Translations under genes and position numbers: made by a program
Source of the DNA: Adiantum capillus-veneris
Lineage: Eukaryota; Streptophyta; Polypodiopsida; Polypodiales; Pteridaceae
Direction: 5' to 3'
DNA length: 64,000 nucleotides
Assembly: GCA_014529385.2 (NCBI GenBank)
Contig: CM043942.1
Location: forward strand, 5,001-69,000
The notes under the pieces: model-generated
Told to the model about the DNA's origin: nothing
The model's database searches: none
Seen by the model: the letters and a program-made list of their open reading frames with translations, nothing else
Part shown: positions 10,311 through 20,930 of the stretch, one piece after another
Position numbering within the stretch: position 1 is the stretch's first letter
How the letters are laid out: every line of letters starts with the position of its first letter

Positions 10311-11404
10311 ATGGATTCGGATATCAACATGACATTCGATTTTGAGCAAAGTATTCCCGAACCTATCAATGATGGCTCGTGGCCGGATACTCTCAAGGAG
10401 AGTACCTGTGACGCTACGGCAGGAGAAGATACTTATGAATTGCTCGATACTCAAGAATTTCGTGCTCTTCAGAAACGCATGACGGTCATGGACAAAAATT
10501 TTAAGGCTTTAAATGAAAATGTTACTAAACTTTCTAATTTAGTCATTCAATTACTGCAACAGCAGACCAAGGGTCCGGTTGCCACTCACATGCATGAGCA
10601 CGTTGGAACACAAGGGCAAGGCTCAATTAATGAAACACTGCATACTCTCACTGCCAAAGAGGTAGATGATTTATTGAAAAATTTCAAACCACCAGTTTTC
10701 AAAGGCGAAGACCGGGACCGCAATAAGGATGCAGTGACCATCTTTCTCAGTAAATGGGATGGAATTCACGCCTTACGGCGCACTCCGGATGCAGTAAGAC
10801 CTCTGCAAACGAGCATAACTATGGAAGGCAAGGCCTACAAATGGTGGATGTCTCTCAAGGAGAAGAACATCATACCACAAAGTTGGGCAGCCTTTGAAAC
10901 AATGTTCAACAAGGAGTGTTTGCCTACCAATGAGGCAGATCGGAATAGGACCGATTGGGACACATGTTCCATGCACCAATATCCATCACTCCTTGAATAT
11001 ATCTCTCACTATCGGGACGTTATCCTCAAGTTGGAAGGATTGGATACCTTTCAACAAGTACGAGGGTTCATACGCGGTTTGAATCCATAACTTAAGAAGT
11101 ATGTCAAGACCCAGGACCCTAGAACACTTGAGGAAGCCATAGTGAAAGCACATATTCATGATGACCCTGATGATAAGAAACACATCACAATCATGTGCCT
11201 GCTAGTACACAAAATAATACACGCACTTAGTACGGGCACAATAAAAGAAAATTTATAGTTGCTAATTCTGAGGCATCTAAAAAACCCAAGGAGGATTTTG
11301 ATAAGGCCAAGAAAGAGAAGCTATGTTTTCAATGCTTAGGAAGAGGCCATGGCAAAAAGGATTGTCCCAAGGGGAAATCTGTTGCCCAGGGGAAGGAGAA
11401 AGCA
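10311..11404 (+). pseudogene. gag: Chromovirus gag (capsid, nucleocapsid)
   Basis: The start MDSDINMTFDFEQS is shared with two minus-strand relatives, which supports this ATG. The N-terminal half contains a coiled-coil-like stretch (FKALNENVTKLSNLVIQLLQQ). The retrotransposon gag core follows, with AYKWWMSLKEKNIIPQSW and the typical LLEYISHYRDVILKLEGLDTFQQVRGFIRGL. A TAA at 11088-11090 interrupts the frame, at least one frameshift follows before 11321, and a 24-base in-frame segment present in the relatives is missing. The nucleocapsid knuckle CFQCLGRGHGKKDC (C-x2-C-x4-H-x4-C) is at about 11324-11365 in another frame. Gag would package element RNA in cytoplasmic particles. Confidence 0.85.
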
Positions 11405-11994
11405 GTGCATACGGTGCAGCTGCTGCCTCTCGAGTCTTCCTCAAAGTTATCTACAGTAGAAGTAGCACACACTGAGGTGGTGCATGAATGTTGTCTCACA
11501 GCTTCCATGTGGAAACAAACCTTTGGACCACATGAGTTAGTACGTATGCACGGATATCTGCAAGGGCACAAGGTGCGCATCTTGGTAGATGACGGTGCTA
11601 CGCACAATTTCATCAACTATGGATTTGTTAAAAAGCTCAAACTGCCTCAAACTCCGAGTACCCACCGCTACAAGGTAGCAATGATGAATGGACATGATAG
11701 TGAAATTTGGGATACTCAATACCGAGCTAGTCCATTGGAGGTACAAGGGTACTCTACTTGTTTGGATTTTCAAGTTATGAACATGGAAAGGGCTGATGTG
11801 GTTCTTGGTAGGGAGTGGTTGCATAGCCTAGGTCCATAACTGAAGCGTAGCTACGAGCACAACAGTTTGATGTTTGATTCCAATGGCGCACATGTGTTGT
11901 TGCTAGGAGAAAAGGATATACCATCATCACCATTGATTTGTACTGCTGAGCTGATGCAGCTCGTTTCTGATAATGAAATAGTTCAAGTTTTCTT
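11405..11994 (+). pseudogene. Chromovirus retropepsin-like protease and linker
   Basis: The aspartic protease domain reads VRILVDDGATHNFINYGFVKK, with the active site as DDGA rather than the usual DSGA or DTGA, then VAMMNGHDS for the flap and ADVVLGREWLHSLGP at the C-terminal hydrophobic-hydrophobic-Gly motif. A TAA at 11837-11839 ends the open frame right after LGP; related copies read through this point. The same DDGA appears in the relative at 19.3 kb, so it is a family trait, not a mutation of this copy. Confidence 0.8.
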
Positions 11995-13566
11995 TTGTTA
12001 CTCACTGTTTCATTTCTTTCCAATCTTGAGTCTGTTGAACATTCCTCAACGCCACATTCTTCTCTCTCCTCTATTCCACCAATTTCTAATTCTACACAAG
12101 CAAAAGTTGCAAATCAGTTACAAAAGTTGTTAAAGGAATTTCAAGATGTTTTTCCTAATGATTTACCACCAGGGCTACCGCCGACACGTTCTGTGCAACA
12201 TGGCATAGACGTGGTTGCAGGCAGTAAGCCAGTGAGTAAACCGCCTTACAGAATGAGTCATTCTGAGGCTGCTGAGGTGGAACATCATCTTGCTGACTAT
12301 CTCAGTAGAGGGTTTATTCAACCAAGTTCTTCACCATGGGCCTCTCCCATTCTCTTGGTGAAGAAAAAATACGGTAGTATGCGCATGTGCGTAGACTACA
12401 AAGGTTTAAATGCGGTGACAATTAAGAACAAATACCCATTTCCAAGGGTCGATGAATTATTTGACAAGTTAACGCATAAGCGAATATTTTCAAAAATTGA
12501 TTTGCGGTCAGGATATCACCAAGTCCGTATTCGGCTTGCTGATATCCCTAAGACTGCATTCCGAACACAGTTTGGACATTATGAGTTTTTGGTGATGCCC
12601 TTTGGGTTAACCAATGCGCCCGCAACTTTCATGACACTTATGGACAGTGTCTTGAAACCATATCTGGGCAAATTTGTCATTGTGTTCCTCGATGACATCC
12701 TAGTTTATAGTGCTTCTGAAGAAGAGCACTTACAACATCTTAGAAAGGTGTTTGAGTTGTTACGTGCAAACAAGTTATATGCCAAGCAATCTTAATGTGA
12801 TTTTCTCAAGGAAGAAATTCACTATTTAGGGCATGTTGTTTCAGCATATGGCCTGTACATGGATCAATCCAAAGTGGATACCATCCGAAAATGGCCACCT
12901 CCTAAAAATCTGAAAGAATTACAGATTTTTTTAGGCTTTGTAGGTTTTTACTGAAGGTTCGTCAAAAACTATGCTCACCTTGCTGTACCTATGACGGACC
13001 AACTAAAAGGCAAAGGAAGGTCTTTTCAGTGGGGTGCCGCTTAACAGTAGAGTTTTGAAACAGTCAAGGATGCATTAGCTACAACTCTTATACTAGCTAT
13101 TGTCGATCCTTTAAAACCATTTGTTTTGGAAACGGATGCCAGTGACCGTGCTATTGGAGCAGTCCTGTTACAAGACGGAAGGCCAATTGCATTTGAAAGT
13201 AAGAAGATGGATGCAGCTCAGCAGAATTATTCTTCTTACGAACATGAACTTTATGCAATAGTGTCTGCCTTAAAGACATGGCGTCACTATTTGTATGGTG
13301 CTCAGTTCGAGATTGTGTTTGACCATGAAAGCATCAAATGGTTTACACAACAAACAAATTTAAAGGGTCGAAAAGCCAGGTGGACTGAGATCCTTCAAGA
13401 ATATGATGCCAATTTAAGGTATCGCAAAGGTCGATACAATATAGTGGCAGATGCTCTTAGTCGAATGCCAGAGATTAATTCGCTATTGTTCAAGGAATTT
13501 CGTAGTGAATTTCTAGATTCTCTCAAGGGCAAATATAAGCAAGATGAATCATATTCCAAAGTGTAG
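11995..13566 (+). pseudogene. Chromovirus reverse transcriptase and RNase H
   Basis: RT motifs in order are [59 protein letters not shown] and [11 protein letters not shown] with the catalytic DD intact. RNase H follows with the ETDASDRAIGAVL start (13126 onward), YEHELYAIV and FDHESIKWF. Four stops interrupt the stretch: TAA 12793-12795, TGA 12952-12954 (within FY-stop-RF, where the family has Arg), TAA near 13042 and TAG 13564-13566. It would copy the element RNA into DNA; this copy cannot make a full enzyme. Confidence 0.88.
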
Positions 13567-13599
13567 AGCCATGTTCAAACGAGGGATCCTTCTCACTCC

Positions 13600-14820
13600 A
13601 ATGCAGGTAGTGCATAGTTAACCTCCACACCTAGTTCGCCTTTATTAAGTGATGAACTACAGCGATGGAAGCATTTTACCATCGACAATGGGTACCTACT
13701 CCACAAGGGGAGAGTTTGTGTACCGACGGACACTGACATTCGGCGCCAAATTCTTTATGAATGTCATGATAGTCCAAGTGAGGGCACCCGGGGATTAGAA
13801 AAACTTATTCGCTCGTACGACGATAGTTTTACTGGCCAGATCTCCGTGGTTTTGTTCAAGCTTATGTCTTGCATTGCCAAAAATGTCAAGTTAACAAAGC
13901 AGAGCGCCTGAAAGGAGGAGGACTCTTACATCCCTTGGAAATTCCCAATGGAAAATGGGAAAGTATCTCCATGGATTTCATAGTAGGTTTGCCAACCACT
14001 ATACGAGGTCATGATTCAGTATGGGTGGTCGTAGACCGGTTGACTAAACTATGTAAGTTTATTCCAACCAAATCAACTGTTAAGACACCAGAACTAGCAA
14101 AATTATTTGTGGACAATCTGTACAAATTATATGGGTTTCCAAGTAATATTGTTAGTGACCGTGACCCAAAGTTTAACAGTCACTTCTGGCGAGCTGTATT
14201 TAAACGATTAGGTATACAAATAAACCTCAGTACAACTGACCATCCGGAAACAGATGGTCAAATGGAACGAGTTAACCAGGTGCTAGAGGATATGCTTCAA
14301 GCATACGTTAGAAAAAAACAGACAGACTGGGAAGAATACTTACCTATTCTCGACTTTGCATACAACAGTTCTAAGCATGTCACAACGGGATTCAGTCCTT
14401 TCATGCTCATGTACGGGTTTCAACCTACGTCACCAGTTACGGTGGGGTTGGCAACCGAAAAACTTCAACAGGTTAAGGATTTTCTCCAAGACCACATGGA
14501 CATGCTGAAACTTGCTCGTCAGAATGTCCGACAAGCACAGGATCGGTATAAGAAATACGCTGATGAGAAACTTCGGCAAGTTACCTTCGAAGAAGGGAAG
14601 GAAGTATTTTTACGTGTGCCAGAACATTCAGAGAGTCTGAAAACTGGACCGACACCTAAATTATCTCCTCGCTATTGTGGACCTTTCAAAATACTCAAGT
14701 GAGTTGGTGATCGCGCCTACAAGCTACTACTCCCATCACACTCTCGTATTCATCCGGTGTTTCATGTTAGCCGTTTACGAAAGCGGTTACATGGGGACGA
14801 CAACGTCATCGACCAATAGG
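13600..14820 (+). pseudogene. Chromovirus integrase
   Basis: The zinc-binding HHCC region (about 13740-13890) is split by a frameshift near 13820; its C-x2-C is HCQKCQ. The catalytic core has Asp in VVVDRLTKLCKF, Asp in IVSDRDPKFNSHFW and Glu in TDGQMERVNQVLED, giving a complete DDE triad. The GPF-like region KLSPRYCGPFKIL follows. A TGA at 14700-14702 cuts the frame exactly where the family reads Arg (KILK-stop-VGDRAYKL), and a TAG precedes the chromodomain at about 14818. Integrase would join element DNA to the chromosome. Confidence 0.88.
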
Positions 14821-15041
14821 TTTTGGTCGATTACATTGAACCTCCTATGTTACTGCATGAACCTGAACGTGTTATGGATTATCATGAGTTGCGTACACGC
14901 CATCATGTACAACAACAGGCCTTAATCAAGTGGAAAGACCGACCTGAAGAAGGTGCCACTTGGGAAAACATTAGTGTTCTTAAGAAGAAGTTTCCCACTT
15001 TTGTTTTCGCGGACAAAAACTCTTCTTTAAGGGGGGAGTAA
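14821..15041 (+). pseudogene. Chromodomain at integrase C-terminus
   Basis: The segment PERVMDYHELRTRHHVQQQ, LIKWKDRPEEGATWENISV and LKKKFPTFVF has the layout of the chromodomain of plant chromoviruses, including the KWKxxxxxxATWE core. Chromodomains of this type bias integration by binding modified histones. The reading frame is the same as that of the integrase upstream but is separated from it by two stops; it ends at a TAA overlapping the polypurine tract. Confidence 0.85.
15028..15041 (+). other. Polypurine tract of chromovirus
   Basis: AAGGGGGGAGTAA directly precedes the 3' LTR and would prime plus-strand synthesis. Confidence 0.8.
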
Positions 15042-15213
15042 TGTCAGGACACGGGTCCTGTCCCTAAGAACTAGGCTAGGCAAGGACTACGGCCACGGGC
15101 TGGGCTAGGCAATGTGGATAGGGGATCCATCTAGGGCAAGGGCCTAGGAGCCTACCCTATAAAGGGAGGTTGGGAGGAGGATCTACCAAAGCCTAGTTTC
15201 CTAGTTTCTTACA
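15042..15213 (+). repeat. 3' LTR of chromovirus
   Basis: A 172-base LTR beginning TGTCAGG and ending TTACA, followed by the TACCC duplication at 15214-15218. Confidence 0.92.
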
Positions 15214-15218
15214 TACCC
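15214..15218. repeat. Target-site duplication TACCC, right
   Basis: Matches 9243-9247. On the minus strand it is GGGTA, part of the codons for G-R in the ILGRPW motif of the interrupted protease. Confidence 0.85.
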
Positions 15219-15450
15219 AAAATGATTGGGTAAGCATTATCCCCCACCTTCATCACGAAAAAGTCTATCAGGCACTCTAGGCCGATCACCTTGACCTTCA
15301 CATCCTAAGCCACACCTAGACACCTAGATTTAGTATGGTTAGCCATCCTCATGCGCACATCCGACTTGACTATTGCCTTGACTCCCGTCTCTTTCATGGG
15401 CTGCTTTCGTCATGACACAAACCTGCGCTCCACCATCTATGTAGGCTTGT
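15219..15450 (-). pseudogene. Retropepsin N-terminal part
   Basis: In one frame the catalytic motif YIDGGAQVCVMT is at about 15405-15450; downstream in another frame come MANHTKSRCLGVA, DVKVKVIGLECLIDFFVMKVG and AYPIILG, which ends at the chromovirus. A frameshift lies between them near 15360-15400. The order matches a gypsy retropepsin with a DGGA active site. Confidence 0.65.
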
Positions 15451-16440
15451 ACTTGCATCCTCTTCTCTTGTCGGTGGGGCTACCTACCCTCAAAGCCATG
15501 TTTTGCACCGCTTGCATATTCCCCTTAGCTCTCGGTAGCGTGGTGCTAACACTTGTGGGCCACTGCCTTCTTAACTTTGGATTTAAGGCTAATAGTTGAC
15601 CAAAAGTAATGTTTTCTTTCTGATTTTGAACGTCACTCACCAGATTGTACTCTGGATAGCCACATCCTAGCTGAAAATCTGCTTGCTTGATTTTGCGACG
15701 CCTCCTTCTTTTGCTAGGCTCGGGATGCTCCCGCTCCCTACCTTCATACACCTTCTCTTTGCCTTTGCGAGCTTTGGTTTCTCGCTCTGTCTCTATCTCT
15801 CTCTCAGCTCTTGCTCTCTTATGGGCCAAAACTTCGACATCCTGCTTATCCACCCCAATAATATTCACTCTTTGGACCTCACGTCCGTTTGGCGGAGCAG
15901 GTTGCACAGGATTCTCCATTGCTTGATCTCTTGGGCCATTGTATTGCCCTTGACCTGGACCTCTATCAAAAAGCGGGTAAATGCCTTCTCTTTCTCTCTG
16001 TGGTTGAGGACAATCGGGTGCATAGTGCCCCTCTTCTCTACAATTGTAACACCTACCTGGCAGCGGCCTTGCCCTGCCTCTTTCTCCTCTTGGCTGTCCT
16101 TTATCCATGACACTGAGCCACAACTTTTGCATCTTCTCGGAAAAATCATGCACCGTGCATACCCAATTTTGCGGCACAACCACTACACCTTGGTTTCCAT
16201 GATTCTCCTCGTGTATAGCCTCTCTCGGACTCTGCGGTTGAACATTGCCATCGTCTCGTAGCCGGACACACCCTGCTCTATCTTCTTCTTTATATTTCCT
16301 CTCTTTGATCGGACAATCGCTAGCGCACCATTGTAATTCTCTCGACTCTCAAAATCGACTTTCTCTCTCACCTTGGGGTGCAGACACGCCATGAACTTGC
16401 CTAGCTTGAAGTAGTCTCCTTCAACTTCGCATCCATCTCA
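15437..16440 (-). pseudogene. gag: Tat-like gag with zinc knuckle
   Basis: The N-terminal part includes the gag core LGKFMACLHPKVREKVDFES and ENYNGALAIVRSKR (16392-16183). The second open part (16183-15437) begins VCTVHDFSEKMQKLW and carries the nucleocapsid knuckle CYNCREEGHYAPDC (C-x2-C-x4-H-x4-C), followed by a basic, E/R-rich tail. Two frames are used, with a shift at about 16183. Upstream coding similarity continues weakly to about 16540 but with stops. No intact start codon is identified. Confidence 0.65.
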
Positions 16441-16541
16441 ACCAGGGATACCTCTTTGCAAAAGTTGTGAAGAAAACCTGGCCTGTAGAGTCGGTGATGC
16501 TTGCTTCAGCTTTCCTTCCAACGCTTCGTACCGATTTTCAT

Positions 16542-17080
16542 AGGTGAAGAGAGCATATACACCTGGAAATCTGACATCCACTCGTCACGCTCTCTTTGCC
16601 TTCCAACGCTTCCAAGGCATGTCTCCACCCTTACACACACACAACCACTCAATCTCACTCTCTCACAAAAAACAACGTCGATCCGCGGGGGGCACACACA
16701 TCCACACATCCGGAACGGAGGGAAAACATGAAAGCAAGAGAAAGAGAAGGGGAGAAGGGGAAACAATAGCAAGAGGGGGCAACGGTGGCTTGATTGCACT
16801 TCAAAAAACATGCACACTGGCTTCCACTGCCATCATCATGGCCATTTTCAATAAAAAGTCACAAAGGGCTAGCTTGTTAGAGAATTCCAGTTTCCAGGCT
16901 TCAAACGACACCAAAAAAGCCAAGAAAAAAGCCCCTAATTTGATCCAATTTTGACTTTTATAGGGGGGGGCCTTACTTTGGGAATTTGCATTTTCATTGG
17001 TCCATCTAGCATCTTGATTTGGCATTTTTTGGAAAGGGGGTACTGCCTTGATCTATCTGCTCTCTTCCTCTCTCTTTTGC
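16542..17080 (-). promoter_or_regulatory. Possible LTR/leader with minus-strand TATA box
   Basis: A TATAAAAG box on the minus strand (16957-16964) is followed leftwards by about 400 bases with CT-rich and GTGTGT patches before gag. This is the layout of R-U5 and leader of the Tat-like element, but I found neither a primer-binding site nor a matching 3' LTR, so this remains an inference. Confidence 0.3.
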
Positions 17081-17084
17081 ACTT

Positions 17085-17130
17085 GGGGGGGGGGGGGGGG
17101 GGGGGCATCTTGGGGGGGGGGGGGGGGGGG
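17085..17130 (+). repeat. Two long poly-G runs (G21 and G19)
   Basis: Uninterrupted guanine runs occupy 17085-17105 and 17112-17130, separated by CATCTT. Such tracts can form G-quadruplexes and are also prone to sequencing-length error. The second run is followed by an imperfect palindrome (GCATTAGCAACGTCGCTATTGC-like, 17130-17151). Confidence 0.9.
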
Positions 17131-17463
17131 CATTAGCAACGTCGCTATTGCCCCCTATGCATTTTTTATTTTTTTACTTTTTTCCTCCTTCATTTTTTAC
17201 CCCTTTGTGGGACTAGCTTTGCACTGCTCTACTGGTTTGACTTTGACTCTCTCTCTCTCTCTCTTTCTCTCTCTATCCTCTTCTCTTTGGTCCAGCTTTC
17301 ATCTCGTCCGGCCTTGCATTGAAGTGGCCTCACTTTATACCCTTGGTCACTTTGCATTTGACCCTTGCTTAGACGACCTTTGCTTTGAGTTCCCTTGCTT
17401 CACCTTGTACGCCTGGCGGCTTCATTCTCGCGGGACATTCCCCATAAATAGACCCCCGGAGAG

Positions 17464-17485
17464 GCATTAGCGACATCGCTAATGC
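17464..17485. repeat. Perfect palindrome, 10-base arms
   Basis: GCATTAGCGA and TCGCTAATGC flank CA. A diverged version lies 330 bases upstream directly after the poly-G runs. The recurrence suggests a terminal or regulatory motif of a short repeat; nothing larger was found. Confidence 0.8.
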
Positions 17486-18641
17486 TCTCCCTCTCTTCAA
17501 GCTTTCAAAAAAGGCCACTGCCGCGGGAACAATCCCCATTGGGCCTGCCATGTCATCAATGGACCACCCATGTCACCTCTCTCTCCCTCAAGCATGCGCC
17601 CTGCGCCGCTAGCGTTGGCCAAAACCCGCTGCGCAGAGCCGCAAGCGGCCCGGGTGCCGACCTCCATAGCCATGAGCTCACGGGAGCTCCCTCATCCCCT
17701 TTGTGATCTACTGAGGGCTCACTACCCAGGTGAAATAGTCCGGCTATTTTGCTATTAAAATCACATGTGGGGCGACTCTTGCACCACGTGGCAGCAACTG
17801 GGGTACCCCCCCTCAGGATAGCCTCCAAGGTTCTAAAAAACCTCCATCAAACTTAAAAAAAACCGTTTTTGGCCTTCCTTTTTCCGGTCCCCACATTTTG
17901 CCTGCGGGTCGGAAGCTCGAGCTGCCAAGCCGTGCCGAATCTTCGCCCCACCGCTCCCGGACCGTAAAAATATTTCGGCCTTTGGATCCTTTCGAGTGCG
18001 CTATTCGAGGCCGCAAAAAAACAAAAAGAAATTATGCCAATCCTTCACTGCCCAGGGCTCCCAACTTCATCTTGTTGTATCTAGCCGACCAAGCATATGA
18101 TTGACGCGCGGTCGACTCCTGGTGACTTCACATCATGCACACTATCACCGAGAACTTTGGCAAGGCCCAAAAGATGCCAGATGTCACATCCTCAAATGCG
18201 GGAAAGTGGGCTCATACTCGGCCCCCAGAAAATCTTTAACTGCTTATAACTTGCTATTCCGAGCTCCCATTTGCAATCCGAGAAGACCGGCATGCTCCAC
18301 AACTCGATCACTACATATGTATTCACTGACACCTTCCTGGGCCACTTGTCCCAAGTTGCCTTGCCTGTCGGGGATCTGCTACACACTCCTAGAAGCCGTC
18401 TGGACCGGCTTCTAGAGCATATTGAGAACTACATTTTAGACACTGATAGAGAATTTCAGACACCTTGATCTGCCATCCCATCCGGACCATCCCTTAGCAC
18501 TTTTGGCCTAAAAAGCCGCTTTAGACATACTTTTCCGCTACCCTTCGGCTGCCCAGGTCCTTGGCACTTGCCCTCGCCTTCTCCACTGCACTTGCCTGCC
18601 GCCAGACCATTTCCTAGCTTAGACCGACTTTGGCTGCACCA
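17486..18641. other. No recognised gene
   Basis: GC-richer sequence without a convincing coding frame. A stretch at about 18240-18310 resembles a motif (TATAACTT...CCGAGCTCCCATTTGCAATCC...) that recurs in diverged form at 26.2, 26.3, 27.2 and 27.5 kb. It may be LTR debris. Confidence 0.35.
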
Positions 18642-19398
18642 ATGTTCCACCTAAGCAGCTTCAGAGTAACTCATACGGTAGGGTGGTTTACTGACAGGTT
18701 TACAGCCTGCAACCACATTGCACCGATCATGTCGGCGATAACCCTGGTGGCAAATATTTAGGTAAAACATCTTGAAATTCCTTTAATAATTTTTGTAACT
18801 CACTAGCAACATTTGCTTGTTTGGAAGTAGCCATTGGTGGAAGAGATGAGAGAGAAGCATGGGGTGTTGAGGAATGTTCAGCAGATTCAATGTTAGAGAG
18901 AAAATGAGACAATGAGTAACACAAGAAAAATTGATCTATTTTATTATCAGAAACGAGCTGCATAAGCTCAGCTGTACATATCAATGGTGAAGAAGGTACA
19001 TCCTTCTCTCCTAACAACAACACATGTGCACCATGGGATTTGAACATCAAGCTGTTGTGCTCGTAGCTACGCTTCACTGATGGTCCTAGGCTATGTAGCC
19101 ACTCCCTACCAAGGACCACGTCTGCCCTCTCCATGTTCATAACCTGAAAATCCAAGGATGTGGAGTAGCTTTGTACTTCCAACGGAACAGCTTGGACTTG
19201 AGTATCCTAGATTTTGGTATCATGTCCATTCATCATTGCTACCTTGTAGTGGTGGGTACTCGGAGTTTGAGGCAATTTGAGTTTTTTCACCAATCCATAA
19301 TTGATGAAATTGTGAGTAGCACCGTCATCTACCAAGATGTGCACCTTGTGCCCTTGTAGAGATCCGTGCATTTGTACTAACTCATGTGGTCCGAAGGT
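18642..19398 (-). pseudogene. Protease and RT start (unit A chromovirus)
   Basis: Reading leftwards, the protease contains the VDDGATHNF-type active site (about 19310-19345), MNGHD, then YSTSLDFQVMNMERADVVLGREWLHSLGP and the linker to [17 protein letters not shown] stop near 19205 lies between MNGHDTKI and DTQ. RT is reached only at its entry region before the break at 18642. Confidence 0.8.
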
Positions 19399-20589
19399 CT
19401 ATTGCCACATGGAAGCTGTGAGACAGCATTCATGCACCACCTCGGTGTGTGTTACTTCCACTTTAGAGAATCGTGAGGAAGACTCAAGAGGTAGGAGTTG
19501 CATCGTGTGCACTGCTTTCTCCTTGCCATGTGCAGCAGATTTCCCCTTGGGACAATCCTTTTTTCCATGACCGCTTCCTAAACATTGAAAACATAATTTC
19601 TCTTTCTTAGCTTTATCAAAGTCCTCAGGAGAGAGAGGACCTCTGGACCCCTTGGGTTTTTTAGATGCTTCTGAATTGGCTGCTATAAATTTCCTTTTAT
19701 TGTGCCCATACAATGTGCATGTATTACCATGTGTCTTAGCAGGCACGTGAATATTATGTGCTTTCTTTTCGTCTGGATCATTGTGAATATGTGCTTTCAC
19801 TAAGGCTTCCTCAAGTGTTTTAGGGTCTTGGGTCTTGACGTGCTTCTTAAGCTCTGGTGTCAGACCATGTAAAAACCCCCGTACTTGTTGAAAGTTATCT
19901 AAGGCTTCCAACTTCAGGATAACATCCCGATAGTGAGATATATATTCCAGCAATGATGGGTACTGGTGCATGGAACACGTGTCCCAAACCGTCCAATTCC
20001 AATCTGCCTCATTTGTAGGCAAAAATTCTTTGCGAAACAAAGCTTCAAAAGCTGCCCAACTCTGTGGTATGATATTCTTCTCCTTGACAGACATCCACCA
20101 TTTGTAGGCGTGAATTCCATCCCACTTGTTGAGAAAGATATTCACTGCATCCTTATTGTGGTCTCGGTCTTCTCCCTTAAAAGTCGTTCGTTTGGATTTC
20201 TTCAACAACTCATCCACCTCTTTTGCAGTGAGAGTGTGCAAAGTATCAGTAGTCGGGCCTTGCCCTGGATTAGCAGGGCGTTTCCCTTGTGTAGCAACGT
20301 GTTCATGCATGTGCATGTCAGCAGGGCCCTTGGATTGTTGTTGCATTAATTGAATCACTAATGTGGATAGTTTAGTGACATTTTCATTTAAAGATTTAAA
20401 ATTTTCATCCATGATTGACATGCGTGTCTGAAGTGCACGAAATTCTTGAATGTCGAGCAATTCATAAGTATTATCACCTGCCGTAACGTCGCAGGTACTC
20501 TCCTTGAGAGAATACAGCCGCGGGCCATCATGGGGAGGATCAAGCGTACTTTGCTTAAAATGAAAAGTCATATTGATATCGGAATCCAT
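19399..20589 (-). pseudogene. gag: Chromovirus gag (unit A)
   Basis: The frame is open from the MDSDINMTFHFKQS start (ATG at 20589) to about 19399, roughly 397 codons, and it is also open upstream into the leader. It has the coiled-coil-like ENFKSLNENVTKLSTLVIQL, the gag core KEKNIIPQSWAAFEALFRKEF and LLEYISHYRDVILKLEALDNF, then the knuckle CFQCLGSGHGKKDC. Compared with the other unit, 21 codons are missing between GIHA and YKWW. This 63-base in-frame deletion has AGGC at both ends, the signature of a microhomology deletion. The gag frame is intact, but the element has no LTRs here. Confidence 0.85.
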
Positions 20590-20930
20590 GGCAACACAGT
20601 GCGGTGCAAGGAATAGTAAAAAAAATACCTGAGAGTGAGAAAACTTGCAAAGTTTAATTAGCCTTGCTAATCCCGTCAAAGTCGATATTATCCAAGTGTT
20701 AATCGATCCAAAATGTCCGCCGTGTAGGGAATTCCTTAATCCCTTGTAGCCAAATCGATTATGCATTCGATCATAATCCATTTTGAAAAATAATGTCACT
20801 TGAGATGCTTTTAATTAAATTCTAATTTTTTGCAACTTGTCCGCAGAGAATTGGTGCCTGCCTTCAATTCCCTTGGATCGATGCTTACCAACTCCCGAAA
20901 TCGGAGCTCCTTGCTTGAGGTGGGGTGTTT

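Larger units (their letters stand above)
9248..15213 (+). mobile_element. Full-length chromovirus (Ty3/gypsy), decayed coding
   Basis: This is a complete element of about 6.0 kb with two short LTRs, an initiator-Met primer site, gag, protease, RT, RNase H, integrase with C-terminal chromodomain, and a polypurine tract. It is flanked by TACCC duplications. By hand alignment the LTRs differ at about eight positions plus one 1-base indel in 172 bases, so the insertion is not recent. It lies inside the minus-strand Tat-like element. Stops and frameshifts occur in gag, RT and integrase, so it is not autonomous now. Relatives of the same family lie at 18642-20930 and 27833-30098 (minus strand). Confidence 0.93.
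15219..16541 (-). mobile_element. Tat-like gypsy element, 5' (gag-protease) part
   Basis: This is the continuation of the element at 6645-9247 on the far side of the inserted chromovirus. Reading leftwards come gag with one CCHC knuckle, then the retropepsin up to ILG. The two halves rejoin in frame at the ILG-RPW motif when one TACCC copy is removed. The upstream (right) boundary and the 5' LTR are not clear; a minus-strand TATAAAAG box at 16957-16964 may belong to it. Confidence 0.7.
18642..20930 (-). mobile_element. Chromovirus relative, unit A copy, truncated
   Basis: A minus-strand relative of the chromovirus at 9248-15213. Similarity starts at 18642 inside RT (at the [15 protein letters not shown] equivalent) and continues rightwards through protease, gag and leader up to 20930. 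The RT remainder, integrase and 3' LTR are missing on the left; the leader end, primer site and 5' LTR are missing on the right because of a deletion of about 0.8 kb relative to the copy at 27833-30098. Confidence 0.88.

Noticed and set aside
16951-17470. ORFs crossing the poly-G runs
   Set aside because: The Gly-rich parts are the G runs themselves; no protein features outside them.
19337-20353. Plus-strand ORFs opposite the chromovirus gag
   Set aside because: Antisense shadows of the minus-strand gag, whose motifs are clear.
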